In this document: piece by piece, positions 1 through 11,479 of the stretch | How the letters are laid out: every line of letters starts with the position of its first letter | How positions within the stretch are numbered: the first letter of the stretch is position 1 | DNA from: Myxocyprinus asiaticus | Lineage: Eukaryota > Chordata > Actinopteri > Cypriniformes > Catostomidae | Assembly (NCBI RefSeq): GCF_019703515.2 | Contig: NC_059358.1 | Span: forward strand, 47,068,594-47,132,593 | DNA length: 64,000 bases | Direction: 5' to 3' | Made by a program: the position numbers and the translations under genes | The notes under the pieces: generated by a model | Databases searched by the model: none | The model's input: only the letters and a program-made list of their open reading frames with translations | What the model was told of the DNA's origin: nothing

Positions 1-1701
1 TAACTCAACAGGCACAATACACTCAAACAGATCGTGCAGTATATCAGACAGAAAACCATTAATGGTATGAAAATGCTGCAATGCCTTGTTGAGAGCACAC
101 TCACCTGTAACACCGAAATGGGTTACATTTTCTCCTTGCACAACATTTTGCACATGAAGATCATGGTAGGCCTTCGTTCTCATGCTAAACTCTCCTTCAG
201 AAACTTCACTGGCCTGTATTTTGTCTGCAGTACAGCAACAGAATCTGCAGACATAGTGTCCTCGGAAAGACCGCACAAAGCCTGCAAGACCATGAGCAGC
301 CAAATTATCATCTGCCACACACAACACAGTGCCCCTGATACACTGACCGAGAGTTTAAATGAAAATGCCATCCTGCTCAAGAGTGTGCAAGTCTTTCAAC
401 AAAGGTGACAGAACACTTTCATAACCACACTTCTGCATGTCAGGTACTTTGCATAGCAGAGCTAGCTGTATGACATGTAGGCTGGACCTATACTTACTGG
501 GTACATTGGCAAGCAACCAATATATTGCACAAAGCTTGTGGATCTTTCTAGCTGTGCCTAAAGGATTAGCTAGTTCAATGTCATCCACATACAAAATCAG
601 TGACAATTTCATCTCTCCTGCCGCTGACAAAAACATAAAAAAAAATAAATAAATAAATAAAAAAAATGTTCCATCTTCATGAGACATGTACATTCCAGGT
701 GGCGATGGTTTGGCTTCTTGAATTTTATCAAGAAGATCGGTATTTTTAAACATTGTTTGAAGCATCTGTAGTATTGGAACATACACTGCTGTGTGTCCAC
801 TGGAATCTACAGTACATTGCACTGGCATTACCAGAGGGTAGTTACTTCTCACAAATGTTTTCCTCCACTTAGCAGTGGTCAGCTCCACACCTTCTGCAGT
901 AGCACTGACAAACACATTACTTTTCATAACAGCTTCCACAAATTCCTTAAGAAGGACATCACTGATAGATTGATCATGCTCACGCGGAACCATGATGATT
1001 GAGTCTCTCACAAGAGGTTTGGACAGAGAGAATATCTGTACCAAATTGTCAACTATGTCTTGTATAGCCATCTGTGATACATGAAGAACACAGTGCATTT
1101 CCAAGAACAAAGAAGCCAAGTTGTTTCTCAACTGAGCTTGCAGTTCACCAGTGTCATACCTAGACTCAAGAGGATTACAGTCAGGAGTATCCAGCTCAGG
1201 AATATTCTGAGAGGAACCAGCTTCATCAGATTCAATCTGACTCTGCATTGGGGGGCTGTCAGTTTCCGTCAAGATCTCGTTCTTAAAATCTAAGACATCA
1301 CCATCTGGATGAGTCCTACTTTTGTGGGCATTGAAGGAGGAATACACATTAGTATGGTAGTGACAGTTTTTGAATGGACAATCCACCGTCTCGTGTTGTT
1401 TTAAATGTTTCCTTAAATGACTGAGAAGAGTTTTACCAGTAAACGACTGCTTGAATCCACATATAGGACAGATGAATGATACACATTCCATCTGATTTCC
1501 ACTATGCACAACTGTCTGAGTATGTAACCGTGTTAAGTGAATTTTCAAAGCATTTACTGACTAAAATGTGCAGACACAGTCATCATAGAGATATGGCAAT
1601 GGACTGACTGAGGAAACATTGCCATGATGCAAACGATAATGTTCAAGCACCTGTGCCCTTTTATCAAAGACAGCAGCACAAAGTTTGCACTTCCAAGCCA
1701 T
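1..1701 (-). pseudogene. C2H2 zinc-finger/transposase-like multicopy fish gene, partial, two in-frame stops
   Basis: A single minus-strand frame runs from an ATG at 1701 to the window edge. The first about 85 residues hold C2H2-type fingers (CKLC...H-x5-H near the start, then a CPIC...HLRKH finger and a CPFKNC...H finger). They are followed by an acidic linker and a long domain with signatures such as LYVDDIELANPLG and, past the stop, VADDNLAAHGLAGF. This architecture matches a family seen in many copies in fish and other animals and usually annotated as uncharacterized; I do not know its function and suspect a transposon origin. The frame is interrupted by TAG at 1561-1563, inside the second finger region, and by TAA at 355-357, but stays open on both sides of each. 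A T/TTTA-rich stretch at about 605-665 replaces normal-looking coding sequence and could be a retained intron. Most likely a recently inactivated copy; the C-terminus lies outside the window. Confidence 0.7.
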
Positions 1702-3029
1702 TTTTTATTTATGTGTTGTGCACATTTTAGTAACTATATGCAATAAATGTCTATTAAAGTTAATTGTTGACCATCAACATACCAAACTGAAAACTCCGTT
1801 CATCAGCCAGCTGCTTCAGTTTTTGCCTGAAGAGAGGAAGATTGAAAAGTTAGTTAGGTTGCAATGTTAGCAAAAACACTAGGAAAAATATCTGTGAAGC
1901 ATTTGACACTAATTTTAAGTTAGTTACCTAACTTAACAGACATTATGTGAGATATATGGTGCTGTCTCTGGCCCCATAATACAAACCCACCCTAAACAAA
2001 TATTATTTATTTTTATTGTACAGTTTGTTTTTTGAAATGTTAAATGGTGAGGAGCAACACAGAAATGTCTTGCTGGTTGGACTTGGGCAAACTATTTAAT
2101 TATTGCCTTTTACCTCTGTGGCAGAATAAAAGTAATAGCAACAAAATCACTTAAAAATATAAACAAGGCTACTACTGTACTCTCAGGTTTAGAACAAAAT
2201 AATGTGAGAAAAGCTGCTTGTTTTAATCTTTATGTTTTCCTGTAACACTTATACTCTGTTTGGAAGGTTATCAACATAGATATGGGACACTGAGCCCCAG
2301 CTGTGATGGTGCTATTTTCCACAGAGATTACAAGTCTACATTTTATAGATACATCTCCTTACAAAAATGTACAACACGTGGAACAACGTTATTGCATCAA
2401 ATTATTGTCAAACCTCTATGCAAACCATCACTTCATACCCAAACATGCATGCCAATTAAATGAGTGACAGCCCGCCATTTTAAGGTAATACCATTTTTTT
2501 TTAATGTATGCACAACTGATGCTACAAGACAAACTTTGAGCTGAAAAACAAAATCTAAACACACTAGCTTCAACTATTCAATCAATTTTCGCATATAGTG
2601 AGGCAGACAAAATTGGCTCAAATCACATTCACTTTTCAAATGGATAAAATACATTAACTGCTAAGACACAATACATTTGATGTAGAAAAAAAATTAACAC
2701 ATTAAAATATGGTGCTATATAAACAGATAACTCACCAGATTAGCGCGCCCAAAGAGAAAATCAAAAACGGCGGTCAGGACTGTTGAGAAACTGTCTAAAT
2801 TGCAAAGATGTAGTTGAGGCAAAGGACACTACTTTGAAAAATCAAAAAATGAGATGGTTTTGAATTGTTTTACATTTATGGTGACATTTTTGGAGTGTTA
2901 AGGGCCAGTGTTTAAACAAAGATTTTGTATGAACTATAAAATTAATGACTAATATCTTTGAAGTCCATCCTGGATTAGCTGCAGAAGTTCACATAGATGC
3001 ATTGTCCTTGCAGGCAGAGATCAATGAGG
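1702..3029. other. AT-rich non-coding stretch
   Basis: I see no supportable gene. The DNA is AT-rich, with short open frames that lack family signatures. It lies upstream of the C2H2 pseudogene and may hold its 5' flank and promoter, but I see no clear TATA or initiator. Confidence 0.5.
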
Positions 3030-3187
3030 TGCATCGCAGTTCAATCGGCAAGTCATTTTGGTGATGTTCGGTGGGGTCCATCCTAAGTCCAAGGTTCAGG
3101 CAGTGGCATATGAAGAATCCGATGTCTTACAGTTGGAGTTGGAAAAAAGTAAATGCTCTATCCACTGCACCACAGAGCCACAACATT
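3030..3187 (-). repeat. tRNA-derived SINE head, degenerate
   Basis: Read on the minus strand, 3187 to 3150 contains a tRNA-like A box (GGTGCAGTGGATAGAGCA) typical of the 5' head of tRNA-derived SINEs. The expected B box downstream is eroded, so the boundaries are approximate. Confidence 0.4.
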
Positions 3188-3361
3188 GGCAGCAACCAAT
3201 GGGACATGCCAAGCAGAGAATAAATCACAGCCAAGCACAACAGTCACCATGATCAACTTGTGTTCATGTAACAGAGATCAAAATCAGAATTTGATTGTGG
3301 AAAACACCAGCAACCCAGTAAGCACAATACAAAAATGACCAGAACTACAGAAGTTTCTACT

Positions 3362-3445
3362 GCATGACTTGCAGAGGCAGGGATTGAACCCATGACATTT
3401 GGAACTATAGTTAAGCACTTAAAACACCAAGCCACTTGGTTGCCA
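3362..3445 (-). repeat. tRNA-derived SINE fragment
   Basis: On the minus strand an A-box-like segment (TGGCTTGGTGTTTTAAG) is followed about 35 bases later by a near-consensus B box, GGGTTCAATCCC (plus-strand 3380-3391). The spacing is tRNA-like but there is no foldable cloverleaf, so this is a SINE head rather than a tRNA gene. Confidence 0.5.
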
Positions 3446-4822
3446 TGGCTTTGCCATAGCAAAGAGACATGCAGAGTTTAGAGTCAGCACACAAGTGTAG
3501 GTTGTCTTTTGAACTATAGGTGGCACTGTCTCCGAACTGCTCAGTTATCTTCATGATGTCAATGATGGATACCAATTTTGTTTTAAATCTGACAATGCTT
3601 TTAAAAGATATATAAATTTTAAAAAATAAATCAATTTGGCAGAGAGAAAGTATGGCTAATATGGGAAAATTTGGTATAGTTGAAATCCTCATGATCCACA
3701 GAATCCATAGACACCAACCTCATGATTTTTGGACATATGGGTGTAAGGTGGGTGCCAGGTGTATGCATTCAAAGGACAAAACTCCCCAGGTAGGCAAAGA
3801 GCAAATGTATGATCTCTAAAAAAGCAACATATGAACTTTCTCACAATTAGCATCTCTTCTTGAGGCACCACACCCCACTGAGCGAAGATTGCAAATTCAC
3901 TCCTAATTGTTGCTCTTCCACATCTGTCCCATTCTCTCCCCCTCCTCCTACTCCTTCATTCCCCTTCAGCTCAGAATCACCTCAAACTCACCTAAGCTCT
4001 GTATGTAACAAAATATCATATCTGATGTATACAAATAATGTAACTAGGCATGTCTGGTATCATTTAAAAGGTATCAGTGCGACTGGTACTATGGTCTCAT
4101 CCCCACAACAATAGAATATCTGGTAACACAGTTTTAAGAATGTAGAGAAATTCTGGCCACTGCTTGGGGGTGCGCCTCCCTCCTTGGTCTTTCATCTAAA
4201 TTACCTCCTGTATGCAGATGAAGTATGACCACAGGACTTCCAAACCTAACCACTACCAAATTCATTTTGTTTATGTTTTCTCTGGTTTGGTTATTTAAGG
4301 AAATGGAACACAGTGTTCATTTAAAATTTTCTGTAGTCAGAAATCCCCGTAGATTCAATCTACCTACTTTGCTGAAGTCAGGTATGCATCTGTTACTCTT
4401 AAGATTTATCTTTGAGCATTAGATGTTTTGTATTGATTATTTCTGAATGTATTACTTATGTAATTGTCTTGATACATATTTACCTGACTAATAAATTGTG
4501 AAACTTGATTCTGAAAATCTTGCCTTTAGTAGATTATGGTGAGTCCTGTTGTCACAAATCTGCGATCAGTGTTAGTACAAACTAACGGCTCAGCATTGAT
4601 AGAGCATGTCTTCTGAGACCTTAGCTTTCTGGCTAACTATGCGGCATTAACTAAGTGTACCTAGACTGTAGGGACCAGATTAATTCAGTGTACGCAGATC
4701 TAGGGGGACTAAACAAAACTATCATTCAGATAAAAGTGTGCAGGGAGCAACTTGTCTGAATAGTATATAGTCAATTACCTCTTGATAATGACCCAAAACT
4801 GACCAGTTTGTGGAATGATCAC
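3446..4822. other. Non-coding stretch, no recognisable feature
   Basis: Only short open frames with no family signature. Pyrimidine-rich and AT-rich segments occur but I cannot assign a function. Confidence 0.45.
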
Positions 4823-5055
4823 TGTGGCAGGGCGGAGGGCGGGGCCGGGTCGTGATTTCGCACACCCGGCCCCTAATAAGGCTGATGAAGCCTGAGAGGT
4901 ATAGGGCCAACCGGAGACGGCGGTGCGACAGAGAGAGAGTTACAGACAGCTGTCCGACACCTAAGTGTGTGTTTGTGTCTTTTGGTTTCATTATTGAAAT
5001 ATTATTTATATTGTTAAGCCGGTTCTCATCTCCTCCTTTCCACTGATGTGTTACA
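4823..5055 (+). repeat. 5' LTR of TRIM-like element
   Basis: Begins TGTGGCAGGG and ends TGTTACA. It is visibly near-identical to 5564-5799, differing by scattered substitutions and small indels. Confidence 0.75.
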
Positions 5056-5563
5056 CTGATGCTGCAACCCGGGAAGGAGGAGGGATGCGCCGTTACCATC
5101 CAACCCAAAGGAGCAGCCACGGCCATCCGCTGGAGGACGGAGGAGCCGGCCGCCTGAAAGCGGAGGAAAGGCCACTGACCGCGAGGGGAGCCCAACCAAC
5201 CGCCTGGAGTGGTTACCGCTGCCAGGGGCGGGGGAGACCTTTACCATCCACCAAAAAATGTGGCGGGGCGTTCCGTCTGCCAGGGGCTGGAGGACTGCCT
5301 CTGATCCACCCGGGGAGGCGTGGCTGTCGTCCACTAGAGGGTGGAGGAGTGGCCGAGGACCAGACTACGGCATATCAGAGAACCGGCAAGTAATTTTTTT
5401 TTCTCTCTCTCTCCTCTCTCTTTCTCCCGCTGCCGCTCCGTGTTGGCCTTTTCCCTCTCTTTTTAAATGTTTGTGTTAATTTGGCACTGTGGCACTAATT
5501 TGTTTCCCTCCCCTTGTCCCCTTCCTGATCCAGGTAGACGGGGATGAGAGAACGGGGGAGGAA

Positions 5564-5799
5564 TGTGGCAGGGTGGAGGGCGGGGCCGGGTTGTGATTCC
5601 GCACACCCGGCCCCTAATAAGGCTGATTAAGCCTGAGAGGGATAGGGCTGACCGGAGACGGCAGTGCAACAGAGAGAGAGTTACAGACAGCTGTCCGACA
5701 CCTATGTGTGTGTTTGTCTTTTTGATTCAGTTTATCATTAAACCTTTATTTATATTATAAAGCCAGTTCTCGCCTCCTCCTTTCCATTGAAGTGTTACA
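5564..5799 (+). repeat. 3' LTR of TRIM-like element
   Basis: Second copy of the terminal direct repeat, preceded immediately by a polypurine tract. Confidence 0.75.
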
Positions 5800-6109
5800 T
5801 ATAACCTGGCCGGTGTGTAGACTCTACTAACAGGAATCCAAATGAACGAGTGCAATGCAATGTATAGAATTAAATAGAATAATCAAGTATCCAAATCTAG
5901 AGAACATCTCAACTGATGATCAATAATAATTGGAATCTCAAACTAAATTCGAAATCTAATATAATTGGAGTCATATTAAATTATTAATGAAGTCATATTC
6001 GGGCTTAACTAAACCAAATAGTTATGACGCTATAGCCACATGAGCACGGAAAAGACAAACACGCAGATATCCTCACCACTTTGCTGGATTCTGCCATTGG
6101 GCCAGTGAA

Positions 6110-6870
6110 GTGGCCTTTTTACATGGGTCAAAAGTTACAAACAAAAATATAAATTTTTCACATCTTTTGACCCATAGGTGGCACTATTTCCAAACTGTGC
6201 ATATACTGTATCCTCAGATCATGGTCCTGATGAAGCATACCAAGTTTCATTTCATTACGACAAACCATTGCCGAGATACACCCTCACATCCATTTTTATA
6301 TTGACCTCATAAAATTTTTGTTAACATAACTTCTCAACAGGGGAAAAAAATTTAAACTCTGTATTATTCATTCTGTGCGGCTCAGTCTGGAGATTATTTT
6401 GAGCCGTTGTTAGAGAAAATCAGACAAAATAGAGTAGCGAAAAATTAAAATGACATAATTAAGATTGTGGCCACTGTAATGGGTGTAGTATTAATGTTAG
6501 GGGTCCATTTGAATCATCAGGTGGAGAGTAATCAGATAATTTTTGTTTCTAGGATATACGGTTCAAAAGATATGCACAAAACAAAAGTGAATTTTTGACA
6601 TGGTGTTGGCGCTATAGAGTATGTCCTAGAGACCCCCAATTTGGTATGTTGGCTACTCATGACGACTTCTATCAATGTGCCAAATTTAATCATTTTCTTA
6701 TGTACGGTTCTATGGGCTGCCATAGACTCACATTGGGAGGAATAATAATAATAATAATTCTAACAGATACAATAGGGGCTACATCATCTTCTGTGTTTGG
6801 TCTCTAATAATAATAATACTATCAGATACAATAGGGGCTACAGCACCTTCATTGGTTGGCCCCTAATAAT
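6110..6870 (+). repeat. Dispersed fish repeat with short tandem GATACAATAGGGGCTACA units
   Basis: Two tandem units of about 60 bp at about 6735-6868 share GATACAATAGGGGCTACA followed by a TTGGNCYCTAATAATAAT tail. The preceding 600 bp includes GGTGGCACT and GGCGCTATAGAG motifs and phrases such as CCAAGTTTCATTTCATTACG, familiar from interspersed fish repeats. No protein is encoded. Family name unknown to me. Confidence 0.45.
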
Positions 6871-7099
6871 AATACATTAAAGTAGTATGAGATGGTGTGG
6901 ATGAGTGGTTGGTTCCATACTTTTCAATGCTACAGTGTCAGTGACCAATGCCAGAGGCTACAGTACTTATGACATTTCATAGTTCAATAGTTTAACACAT
7001 GAAATTAATATTTGTTTTTTGTGAGTAATGTTGGTGCCTATTAAAAGAGCCATTTTGACTCATGCTGTCATGTGGCAACATGCTACACTACAGCATGTT

Positions 7100-7383
7100 G
7101 CCAGGGCACAGCACCGTCTGCAATGAAATAAGCAGAGAATGTCCCTCAAGTGAATGGCAGTACTAAGATCTAAAAGCACTAGAAGAGAAATGCTGCTGCG
7201 ATCAGATGATAAGAGCAAGTCATTTGTAACTCTGGTAAGTACTGTGATGGGGCATAATTCTGACTGAAATTGTTCATATATTACATTTCTCTGTAGAAAT
7301 GAACATAGTTGGGAGGACACTAGCTTAAATAAATGGTAGATTTGAAATTGGTCTGTAATTAGCCAATTCTCTAGGATCAAGCT
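7100..7383 (-). pseudogene. L2-like LINE reverse transcriptase fragment
   Basis: On the minus strand one frame gives ELANYRPISNLPFI, a classic start of the non-LTR RT palm. A neighbouring frame continues with VSSQLCSFLQRN, then TRVTNDLLLSSDR and LLVLLDLSTA, the RT motif A region. The frame changes near 7340 and motif A has lost its second aspartate (expected LSAAFDT). This is a short dead fragment related to, but distinct from, the L2-clade element at 54.6-57.8 kb. Confidence 0.65.
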
Positions 7384-8242
7384 GTGGCTTAATATTATGA
7401 GTTAATAATATTAAGAAAAGGTTCTGTAATTACTGGGAATACCTCTTGGTATTGGATCTAACATACATGATGTGGCTTTTGATTTTTTTTAATGTGTTTT
7501 GTTAGCTCTTCATGACCTATGACAGCGAAGGATTGAAGTTGCTCGTGAGCAAAATTATGAGACACTGTTTTCTGACAAATCGTTCTGAACGCATCGATTG
7601 GGAGCTTTCTATTTTCTCTCATGGGGGTGCAGCTTTTCTGTATCAGAGGCACTGAGGTTATGCAAGCCTTATCTCTAAATATATAATCTATAAGCCTCAT
7701 TTCTAATCTTCATTTGTTTTTAACAATCCACACACCAAGTAGATTTTAATGCATGCATCAGTTATCTTGTTCGGTTATTCGGGTTTAGTCGGGAGTCGGT
7801 ATGCTGGAATAAAGAATGTTTATTGCAATGGAATTTCCTCAAACGCAACTCCAAATAGCAGCACAGTGAGCTTTAAGCCTAATCAGCACAATACATAGGT
7901 CTTAAAATAATAACATTATCAAACTGATCACTGCCTGTATATGTGCTCTGCCCGGGCTGATTCACATTTCCATGTCATGTGCGTGGAGTTAAACTGCAGC
8001 GTAAATGGTTTAAAATCAAATGGCATTGAACTTTACTAATTACTGTACTTAAGTCTGCATGCCAGAGCAAAAGGGGAAAAAAATCACTCTCTTACCGTTA
8101 ATCAAGTATTGAAACTTTGCTTTGTGTTCCGAGATGCGTTTATAAAAATGTAAGTTATTTTTAACTTTACTTGATGATCCCACAATGGTGTTTTATTGCC
8201 ACGTTAAATAAAAAAAAAAATACAAATAAATTAAGATTTCGA
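7384..8242. other. Non-coding stretch
   Basis: No gene or clear repeat is supportable. A segment near 7810-7830 (GGAATAAAGAATGTTTATTG) resembles an LTR-type polyadenylation region but no partner copy is visible. Confidence 0.4.
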
Positions 8243-8428
8243 TAATTAAGTTGTCATATTTTGCGAATGAAGTAAATATTACAAGAATAAAGTCATAATA
8301 GTTTGAGAATAAAGTCGTAGCATTATGATATTAAGTTTCGTATGAGAATAAAGTAAAAAATATTAGAATAAAGTCATAGTATTTTGAGATTATAGTCATA
8401 ATATTTTGAGAATAAAGTAAAAATTATT
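8243..8428 (+). repeat. Minisatellite of GAGAATAAAGT-type units
   Basis: Degenerate repeats, about 20-24 bp, of the pattern TTTGAGAATAAAGTCATAAT recur from 8243 to 8428. Confidence 0.6.
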
Positions 8429-8824
8429 ATTTATTTTATTCAGGAGAAAGAACCAGACAGATTCGAGCAGTCTTGCTCGGCGTTATTATTGGCTTTTCCT
8501 CTCTAAACAATGCTGTAACTGAGGGGATGATACCACATACAATATCTTAATATGGACTTACATAATTCACAGCAGTTCCAAATATATTTAGCTTCACTTG
8601 AGTGTGAACCTATATCTCATGCCTCCCTTGACAGGCGCCCACATGCTGAAAACTCCTGTTCTAATGCACACTTCATTCATGAACAGAGAGCTCGCAAAAC
8701 TTCCCAGAAATTCAGCTCGGTTGCATAGCTGAGTTATCTCCCTGTTTAGTGATGTTGTATGTAAAGGCCTAGACGCTCCACTTTGCTGTTGTCCACCACA
8801 GCACTTTGATGTTAATTTCCTTTC

Positions 8825-8911
8825 GATTTATTCTCAAAATATTACCACGTTAATCTCATAATGCTTTGACTTTCTTCTTGTAATTTTTACTTTATTCTCA
8901 AAATGTAATTA
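8825..8911 (-). repeat. Inverted copy of the GAGAATAAAGT minisatellite
   Basis: TTTATTCTCAAAATATTAC and ACTTTATTCTCAAAATGTAA are reverse-complement versions of the array at 8243-8428. The two lie about 400 bp apart in opposite orientation. Confidence 0.5.
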
Positions 8912-8972
8912 ACAAAATATGAAAATTGCAAATTTAAATTGTTAAATTACTTTGATTTTATTGTTAGCGTTA

Positions 8973-9154
8973 GTTCCCTATCTGTCACTCACTCGACGTT
9001 GGTGTCGATGTAGTGACACTAGGGGTCACTCTTGGGAGCCCGAGACACCTCTGGTCTTTGATAAAAGGCCAATGAAAATTGGCGAGTGGTATTTGCATGC
9101 CACTCCCCCGAACATACGGGTATAAAAGGAGCTGGTATGCAACCACTCATTCAG
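8973..9154 (+). repeat. DIRS#1 left inverted terminal repeat
   Basis: Starts GTTCCCTATCTGTCACTCAC. From 8994 it matches the reverse complement of 15137-15296. It carries the presumed promoter. Confidence 0.8.
9121..9129 (+). promoter_or_regulatory. TATA box in DIRS#1 left terminus
   Basis: TATAAAAGG lies about 290 bp before the Gag start and inside the terminal repeat. A mirrored copy in the right terminus (about 15163-15171) would point in the opposite direction. Confidence 0.55.
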
Positions 9155-9411
9155 ATTTTCTCTTCGGAGCCGAACGGTCATGCTCATTGAGCTGAATACT
9201 ACTGTTCATTCACCTGCTGGATCTGACGGCGCATTTCAGCGGCTTCTCCCTCCTCTGCACTGGTGCACTGCAGAGAACGCCCCTGGGCGCTTCGGCAGAA
9301 AAACTAGAGAGTATATTTTCTGAAAGAGCATTTTTCCCCTCTAAAAGAGTATATATTTCTCTAAAAGAGCGCACACACGGAACGTCTTTTTAAAGACGCG
9401 TCTTTTTAAAG

Positions 9412-10914
9412 ATGCTTTTCCGATTGTGTGTTATTCCTGGTTGTGCTCGTTATCTCTCGCCTTCTAACGGTCACGATCACTGTCTTTCGTGTCTGGGCAC
9501 TGCTCACGCGGAGACAGCGTTCGTGGATGGTCACATTCTCATTGCGAGAATGTGTCCATGGCAACGTTGCGGTCGCGGCTAGCCTTCGTAAGGAAGCGAG
9601 CCACCCCAGAGGCTCCCGCCTCGGTCCTTTTACCCACGGGTTTGAGGCCAGCGCGGCTAGCACTGGGGGCGATTTGGGGACCCCAATGGGACCGCCTCCG
9701 CCGGGTATCCCCCGCGGAACTCCCATCCCCCAGCACGCTCGTCTGCCCCGATCGGGCTTCCGGGTGAGTCCGCCGGCTCGTCTCACGGCGAGTTCGACCT
9801 CTTATTCGGAGCCCGCGAAAGTGATGAGCTCTCGAGCGCAGCATCGGAGAGCGGGCTCGTCCAGTCGGAAGCCTCGGCTGGGCTCCTCCCTTCGGGGTCG
9901 ATCGCCCAGTCACAGGCTGACGCGGAGATGACGACATGCTTTCCCGGACAGCCGCGAGCGTCGGTTAGAGTGGATTTCACCGCTCTTCCCTGAACCCTCG
10001 CGGCTCTGTGATTGGTTCCTGGGCTCGCGGCGCCGCTCAAAGCCACGCCCCGCCCCGTTCCTTTCTTCCCGGAAGTGCATGAAGAGCTGACAAGATCGCG
10101 GGAGGCACCTTTTACTGCCCGGTCCCGATCTTTTCAGCTTCCCTGCTCTCACTACCCTCGATGGTGGGGCGGCCAAGGGTTATTCGGCAATCCCCCGGTG
10201 GATAAAGGCGCTCGCGGTGCACCTATGCCCGCAGAGCGCCGCCACCTGGCGTGGGTGCCCAAAGCCCCCGTCCAAGGCCTGTAGGTTTACGTCGTCTCTG
10301 ACGGTCAAAGCCTACGGCGCTGCTGGACAAGCCGCCTCCGCCCTGCACGCCATGGCTCTCCTGCAAGTCTGCCAAGGCGCTAAAGGAACTGCACGAGGGT
10401 AGTTCCGCCCCGGAATTGATGCAGGAACTGCGCTCGATGACCGACCTCGCTCTCCGAGCGACGGAGGTCACGGCATGGTCTCCCGGGCGGACGATGGCCA
10501 CACTAGTGGTCCAGGAGCGCCACCTTTGGCTCAACCTGGTCAAGATGGGTGAGGCCAACAGGACACGATCCCTTGCTGCCCCCATTTTCCAGGCGGGCCT
10601 ATTCGGCGACACTGTCGAGGACTTTGCCCAGCAGTTCTCGATGGTAGAGCAGTAGATGGATGCTAGCCGGCTTGTCCTGCCCCGGCGTGGCTCAAGATCC
10701 CCCCATCTACTCATCGCCGAGGGCGTCCCCCTGCGGTGACTGCACCGGCTCCGCCGCAGCCCGCCCCTCCGGCCCGGCCCCGGCGTGGAGCCCACCGCAG
10801 GAAGCCGACGCCACCCGTCTCACAGCCGGCACCGAAGAACCCACGGAGGTCTTCGAAGCGCCCCTGAGACGGGCGACCCAGGGACAACGAAACCCGCTGC
10901 TCTGGAGCTGGTAA
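9412..10914 (+). pseudogene. DIRS#1 Gag-like protein, broken
   Basis: The start at ATG 9412 opens a frame with a Cys/His cluster (CVIPGC..., then HDHCLSCLGTAHA), a putative zinc-binding N-terminus common in fish DIRS Gag. A frame change near 9535 is needed to continue into MATLRSRLAF, and further changes follow. The C-terminal half (10400-10655) matches DIRS#2 Gag through VVQERHLWLNL and GLFGDTVEDF, but stops at TAG near 10653 where DIRS#2 reads on. The tail is proline/alanine-rich. Gag would form the nucleoprotein particle. The intact DIRS#2 frame at 21064-22215 shows what the unbroken version looks like. Boundaries are approximate because of the frameshifts. Confidence 0.7.
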
Positions 10915-11479
10915 GCAGATCTTCTTTTTGTTACCTTTTGCATTTAATTGCGCTGCATGCCCAAGTGGCTTCAGTACTCAAGAGCTCCGCAAGAGTGGTT
11001 TCCTTGTTCCCTGGGTCACATATTCGGTGTGTACGGCTGGCATCACGACCACCGTCCACCACTCCATTTGGCAGGTTGGCGCTCCAGCGGCGGTCTCCCG
11101 CCCTGAGCGCCCAGCTGTGGCACAAATCCGCCCCCGATGTGACAGTCTCCACGGGTCATGAGGACAGGCCTCTTCCTCCCCCGTCCCAGGCTGTTCCGGG
11201 GGTGGTCACAAGGAGCCAGGTAAGTGCTTCGATGTCCTCTGACTCAGCACGGCCACGATGGGGTGTGGCACCTCAAGCTCCGCCCCGCCGCGAGGCCCCA
11301 CCCGCCGGTACATCCGATAACGTTGTCCCTTTGGTCCCCCTTTCGCGGAACTCGGGTGCATGGCTTGCGCTTTCCAGTCCGTCGCGAGGGCTGGTCCGGA
11401 CCGTCCGACTCGGCTGCACGATTCACTTCGCTGGGCATCCGCCCAGGTCCAGCGGTGTCCACTTCACCTTGGTGAAAGA

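Larger units (their letters stand above)
4823..5799 (+). mobile_element. Small non-autonomous LTR retrotransposon (TRIM-like)
   Basis: Two direct repeats of about 235 bp (4823-5055 and 5564-5799) flank about 508 bp of GC-rich, purine-rich sequence. Each repeat starts TGTGGCAGGG and ends GTGTTACA, so the ends are TGT..ACA as in LTRs. Directly after the first repeat, TGATGCTGCAACCCGGGA resembles a tRNA primer-binding site. Directly before the second is a polypurine tract (AGAGAACGGGGGAGGAA). The interior shows no gag or pol signature, so the element would depend on proteins supplied by another. No convincing target duplication is visible. Strand is inferred from the order of primer site and polypurine tract. 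Confidence 0.75.

Noticed and set aside
4722..5393. Long frames across the TRIM-like element
   Set aside because: They cross the LTR boundary, differ between the two LTR copies and have no gag/pol motifs.
9539..10046. Several long minus-strand frames over DIRS#1 Gag
   Set aside because: GC-rich shadow frames rich in Arg/Ser/Pro with no family signature.
10223..10795. 190-codon minus-strand frame in DIRS#1
   Set aside because: Antisense shadow of Gag in GC-rich DNA; the plus strand carries the recognisable Gag sequence.
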